Shown here: one piece after another, positions 6,504 through 9,300 of the stretch
Position numbering within the stretch: position 1 is the stretch's first letter
Layout of the letters: the number at the start of each line of letters is the position of its first letter
Origin: Ktedonobacter sp. 13_1_20CM_4_53_11
GTDB lineage: Bacteria > Chloroflexota > Ktedonobacteria > Ktedonobacterales > Ktedonobacteraceae
DNA: 9,300 nucleotides
Reading direction: 5' to 3'
Assembly (NCBI GenBank): GCA_001919995.1
Contig: MNIY01000078.1
Span: 1 to 9,300, forward strand
Notes under the pieces: generated by a model
Seen by the model: only the letters and a program-made list of their open reading frames with translations
Database searches by the model: none
What the model was told of the DNA's origin: nothing
Made by a program: the position numbers and the translations under genes

Positions 6504-7487
6504 GTGAAGTTAAAAAATCTGGTCATTGGGAGTGGCATAACACTTGGCGCCGTGGGATTGGGGCTGGCAGTCAAGAGCTTCTTGCCCCAGCGTTTCTCGA
6601 CCGCCAGCTGGGTCAAACAAAAGGAAAGGTGGCCCCGGTTCAATATCGCGGCACTGCCTGAGATAGAAGTGTCGTTTTTGCGTTGTGGCAGTATTACTAT
6701 TCCGGAATTGATTGCTGTGCGCGGGGCATTCTCGCTTGCACCTCGTGTTATTTCTCATAGCGCGGTATTGATACGCCATCCCCAGGCACTATTTTTATAT
6801 GATACCGGCCTCAGCTCTGATATTCATATGTACCTGGCCGATCAGACGCTGTTCTTTCGTAAAACGCTGGCGAACTTCCGGTTGGAGCAATCTCTCGGCA
6901 GCCATCTCACAGAGAGGAGGATAGGAGGCAGCGACCTGGATTTTGCTGTGTTGTCACATCTTCACTGGGATCATGTAAGTGGTATCCCTGACATTCCTGG
7001 CGTACCCCTGCGTGTCAATCGCGTTGAATATGAGGCGGCGAAGCTGGGTTTGCTCGATGCGCGTCACGGACTTGTGCGGCGGTTGATGGGCGATAATCCT
7101 GTTGAGCTCTTTGACTGCGCCGGCCCTACCTACGAAGGATTCCGTTCCAGCTTAGACCTCTTTGGTGATGGCTCGGTTGTGCTGGTGCCGTTGCCGGGTC
7201 ATACCGCTGGCAACACCGGTATGTTCATCAATCGTTCGAATGGGCCTCGCGTGTTCCTGTTAGGCGATGCCACCTGGGTCTCGGAGAACTACATGCGTCC
7301 AGCCACTATGCACCCATTTCTCTGGTCGCGTGTCACTAGCGATGATGCCACCGCGCGCCAGACTCTGATTGACTTGCACTACTACGCACTGCAACACCCC
7401 GAAGTCCCATTGATCGGTATGCACGATGCCGCATTACAGGAGCAGTATATGCGATCAGAGAAATTTACGCAGGCGATGACAAGGTAG
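6504..7487 (+). CDS. Membrane-anchored or exported MBL-fold hydrolase (lactonase-like)
   Basis: A 327-residue metallo-beta-lactamase-fold protein. Residues about 5-23 (NLVIGSGITLGAVGLGLAV) are a hydrophobic helix after a basic start, so the protein is probably exported or anchored with its catalytic domain outside; no lipobox Cys is seen. The dinuclear metal ligands are all present: SHLHWDH with His152, His154, Asp156 and His157; His233 in PGHTAGN; Asp255 in LGDATW; His307 in GMHDA. The order HxHxDH-H-D-H and the position after an LYDTGL strand resemble the N-acyl-homoserine-lactone lactonases (AiiA/AttM type), but the superfamily is broad and the substrate cannot be assigned. The start is GTG at 6504, with GGAG 9 bases before it. 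The next gene in the same direction begins 72-96 bases later. Confidence 0.88.
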   Translation: MKLKNLVIGSGITLGAVGLGLAVKSFLPQRFSTASWVKQKERWPRFNIAALPEIEVSFLRCGSITIPELIAVRGAFSLAPRVISHSAVLIRHPQALFLYDTGLSSDIHMYLADQTLFFRKTLANFRLEQSLGSHLTERRIGGSDLDFAVLSHLHWDHVSGIPDIPGVPLRVNRVEYEAAKLGLLDARHGLVRRLMGDNPVELFDCAGPTYEGFRSSLDLFGDGSVVLVPLPGHTAGNTGMFINRSNGPRVFLLGDATWVSENYMRPATMHPFLWSRVTSDDATARQTLIDLHYYALQHPEVPLIGMHDAALQEQYMRSEKFTQAMTR

Positions 7488-7536
7488 GGATAAAGTTCCT
7501 GGCCGTCGCTCAGGTAATACTGAATCCGTCCTATAC

Positions 7537-7566
7537 TTGACGCGAAAGTTAAAATAGTAGTGCTAG
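7537..7566 (+). promoter_or_regulatory. Weak promoter candidate before the histidine kinase
   Basis: TTGACG at 7537-7542 is a good -35 box, but the hexamers 17-18 bases downstream (GTGCTA or TGCTAG) are poor -10 boxes. A separate TAAAAT at 7550-7555 would be a good -10 but has no -35. The kinase could therefore be expressed from its own weak or activator-dependent promoter, or by read-through from the hydrolase gene, after which I see no terminator. Confidence 0.25.
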
Positions 7567-7583
7567 TTAGTGAAAGTGTGAAT

Positions 7584-8792
7584 ATGAGAGCAACGCCTAT
7601 TGATCCCAAACGCGAGGGACGACCTGTGGTGCTAGTGCGCCTCCAACAGGTAGCGAAATTGCGCAGGCATTATATTGCCCAGATACCAAGGTGGCGCCAA
7701 CCTCTGATCGGCTATTTTCTCAGCTTCCCATTTGTAGCAATAGCTCTGATCTTAACGCTGCTCTTGAAAATGACGCTCACCCATTTTTATTTTCCCGGCG
7801 CATTGATGCTGCTGACTATAGTGCTGGTTGCGTTTATATGGGGAGTTGGTCCCGCGCTCCTCTCTGTTATCCTCAGCACCCTTGCCCTCGATTATTTTTT
7901 CATTCCTTCAAGTGAGCAATTGAGCCTGCAAAGCTGGGACGGTGTGGCACAAATTTTACCTTTTTTCCTGATTGGTATTATCGTTGCTATTATCTCAGGA
8001 CAACGTGAAGCTGCCCGCAGGCGTGCGCTCTTTGCTGAACTGGCCCTCAAGGAACGTGCCGATGAACTTGAAGAGACCAATCAAGAGCTAAAAGAGGTCA
8101 ACCAGGTGAAAGATCAATTTATTTCAATGGCCTCTCACGAGTTAAAAACCCCGATTACAACTATTCGTGGCCAGGCGGAGATAACGCTGCGCCGCCTGTC
8201 GAGGCAGAAGGAACTGCCGGAGGAATTAGCCGGTGTGTCTCATGCTTTGGAGCAAATTGACGAGCAAACGCTGCGTTTAAATGCGCTGGTGGATGATCTG
8301 CTGGATCTGAGCAGTATCCGTGCAGGTAAAATGAAATTGCGCTTGAGCAACTTTGACCTGCGTGAAGTATGCCAGAGTGCCGTCGAGGAGCAGCGTCTTC
8401 TCACCGGTCGCAATATCGAGTTAGAGCAACCCGGAACGCCTGTGATGTTGAATGTGGATAGCGAGAGATTGTCACAGGTCATCACCAACCTGGTCAACAA
8501 TGCTGTCAAGTACTCGCCAGAAACAAGTCCCATCAAGGTTAGCATGGAGATGCAGGAGAAGACGATACGGCTGGTGGTGCAGGATTACGGTCAGGGTATC
8601 TCAAAAGAGCAGCAAACACTTATTTTTGAGACATTTTATCGTACGCCAGATGCGCAGGCCTCGAAAAAGAATGGCTGGGGACTGGGCCTTGCCATCTGTA
8701 AGGATATTGTTGAGCGGCACGGTGGTCGCATCTGGTGTGAATCGAGGGTGGGAGAGGGCAGCACGTTTTATGTGGAGCTGCCGCGGGGGTAG
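7584..8792 (+). CDS. Membrane sensor histidine kinase with DUF4118 (KdpD-type) membrane domain
   Basis: A 402-residue sensor kinase from ATG 7584. GTG 7560 or GTG 7578 would add 8 or 2 residues, and none of the three has a clear ribosome site. Residues about 43-62, 70-87, 89-106 and 122-138 form four close membrane helices, with the pair LVAFIWGVGPALLSVILSTLA and DYFFIP typical of the DUF4118 domain of KdpD. Residues about 141-176 are a charged coiled-coil linker. The HisKA domain has phospho-acceptor His185 in SHELKTP. The ATPase domain has the N box NLVNNAVKYSP (302-312), G1 DYGQGIS (334-340), the F box FYRTPD (351-356) and G2 GWGLGLA (364-370). All catalytic parts are intact. The N-terminal KdpD sensor and Usp domains are missing, so it is not KdpD itself. 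No receiver-domain protein is coded in the window, and none follows on this strand up to the right edge. The stimulus is unknown. Confidence 0.9.
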   Translation: MRATPIDPKREGRPVVLVRLQQVAKLRRHYIAQIPRWRQPLIGYFLSFPFVAIALILTLLLKMTLTHFYFPGALMLLTIVLVAFIWGVGPALLSVILSTLALDYFFIPSSEQLSLQSWDGVAQILPFFLIGIIVAIISGQREAARRRALFAELALKERADELEETNQELKEVNQVKDQFISMASHELKTPITTIRGQAEITLRRLSRQKELPEELAGVSHALEQIDEQTLRLNALVDDLLDLSSIRAGKMKLRLSNFDLREVCQSAVEEQRLLTGRNIELEQPGTPVMLNVDSERLSQVITNLVNNAVKYSPETSPIKVSMEMQEKTIRLVVQDYGQGISKEQQTLIFETFYRTPDAQASKKNGWGLGLAICKDIVERHGGRIWCESRVGEGSTFYVELPRG

Positions 8793-9019
8793 AGAGCCTA
8801 CCAAGTTCTGATTGGCAATACTTGCAACGCGTCATGAGAATACTGCGACCGTGTATTCCCACCAAAAATCCTTCTCTGCATCGCGCTCCAGGCTACGGCA
8901 TGTGCATATCTTTTTCATGGCAGCAATCCTATAACGCTGCAAATGCCAAACGAGGAGTAGGTTATGAGGGATACATCGCAAAAAGGTTTAATAAGCCATA
9001 CCACCCGCCCCTGCTTCCC
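8793..9019. other. Intergenic stretch with no convincing gene
   Basis: These 227 bases separate the convergent ends of the histidine kinase and the endonuclease-like gene. I find no T-run terminator hairpin for either. The only notable element is a 19-codon reading frame at 8964-9023 (MRDTSQKGLISHTTRPCFP) with GAGGAG six bases before its ATG; it runs 4 bases into the 3' end of the opposite gene. It may be chance or the relic of a lost gene. Confidence 0.5.
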
Positions 9020-9300
9020 TTAAATCTCATAATCTTCCGCCCAACAGTAGTCACCTGCAATTTCCACAGAATAGGGAATACGATAGGAACCGTGCCTATT
9101 TGCACGGACCACTCCTGCACTCTTAAAGCGTAGGTTCATATTCCCATTTGGAGCCTCATCGACTGCTACCATGTAGATCTTCCCCGTATCTGGACTGTAG
9201 ACGGCAAAGTATTCGGCTTTCCCCCTGTATCCAGACTTCTTGTTATTCCCGCGTTTTCTCACCGAAAGGGTAGAAGTGTTAAACTCGAGGTAAGTTCCAT
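9020..9300 (-). CDS. C-terminal part of a PD-(D/E)XK endonuclease-like protein (5' end outside window)
   Basis: On the minus strand the frame is open from the right edge to the TAA at 9020-9022, giving 92 visible residues. A GTG at 9262 exists, but the frame and the family resemblance continue upstream of it (residues GTYLEFNTSTLS), so it is not taken as the start. Seen: a beta-rich segment, then KKSGYRGKAEYFAVYSPDTG, KIYMVAVDE, MNLRF and a closing AGDYCWAEDYE. This order (YxGxxDYFAVYxPxxGKxYxVPVDE...LRL...WAEDYE) is what I recall for the group I intron-associated PD-(D/E)XK endonuclease family (PDDEXK_5, related to I-SspI). The catalytic Asp and QxK strand would lie just beyond the window edge. 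Such domains also occur in stand-alone chromosomal genes, and no intron is visible here, so cleavage activity or mobility is unproven. Confidence 0.6.
   Translation of the reverse strand, partial: GTYLEFNTSTLSVRKRGNNKKSGYRGKAEYFAVYSPDTGKIYMVAVDEAPNGNMNLRFKSAGVVRANRHGSYRIPYSVEIAGDYCWAEDYEI

Noticed and set aside
8822..9133. Plus-strand open frame of 103 codons after the histidine kinase
   Set aside because: No ribosome site and odd composition. Its second half lies antisense to the better supported endonuclease-like gene.
488..9300. A defence island or toxin-antitoxin system
   Set aside because: Apart from the partial endonuclease-like gene, the genes are repair, signalling, translation and metabolic functions. 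No paired small genes, reverse transcriptase, helicase or CRISPR components are visible.

Overview
The window is ordinary chromosomal DNA of about 54% G+C (estimated by eye), with short intergenic gaps, Shine-Dalgarno sites and GTG starts. The closest match I can suggest is the class Ktedonobacteria (Chloroflexota). The basis is a Ser/Thr protein kinase fused through one membrane helix to a WD40 propeller, an opening of the type GxxLGNYRMVRLLGQGGFAEVYLG, and a domain resembling the group I intron-associated PD-(D/E)XK endonucleases. This assignment is recalled from family knowledge and was not searched.

Layout from left to right: (1) the 3' part of an exported trypsin-like serine peptidase (+). 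(2) An AlkA-type DNA glycosylase (-), tail to tail with the peptidase. (3) A small single-pass membrane protein (-). (4) A divergent promoter region with a very good sigma-A-type promoter. (5) A Ser/Thr kinase-WD40 protein (+), followed 22 bases later by a small GGQ-domain release-factor-like protein. (6) An amidase-signature enzyme (-), convergent with the latter. (7) A divergent intergenic region with a perfect 9-bp inverted repeat. (8) A metallo-beta-lactamase-fold hydrolase with an N-terminal hydrophobic anchor (+). (9) A DUF4118-type sensor histidine kinase (+). (10) About 230 bases without a convincing gene. (11) The C-terminal part of a PD-(D/E)XK endonuclease-like protein (-), running off the right edge.

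The genes do not form one pathway. The kinase and release-factor-like genes are probably co-transcribed. The hydrolase and histidine kinase point the same way but are 96 bases apart with a possible second promoter. Two genes encode signalling receptors (the WD40 kinase and the histidine kinase), and neither has an obvious partner in the window.

I see no CRISPR array, insertion sequence, tRNA, rRNA or recognisable defence island, and nothing I would call a new multi-gene system. The points most worth a second look are the twin-arginine-like motif inside the kinase's transmembrane segment, glutamate where the catalytic aspartate of the AlkA family should be, the kinase/rescue-factor gene pair, and perfect inverted repeats in the leaders of the membrane-protein and amidase genes.
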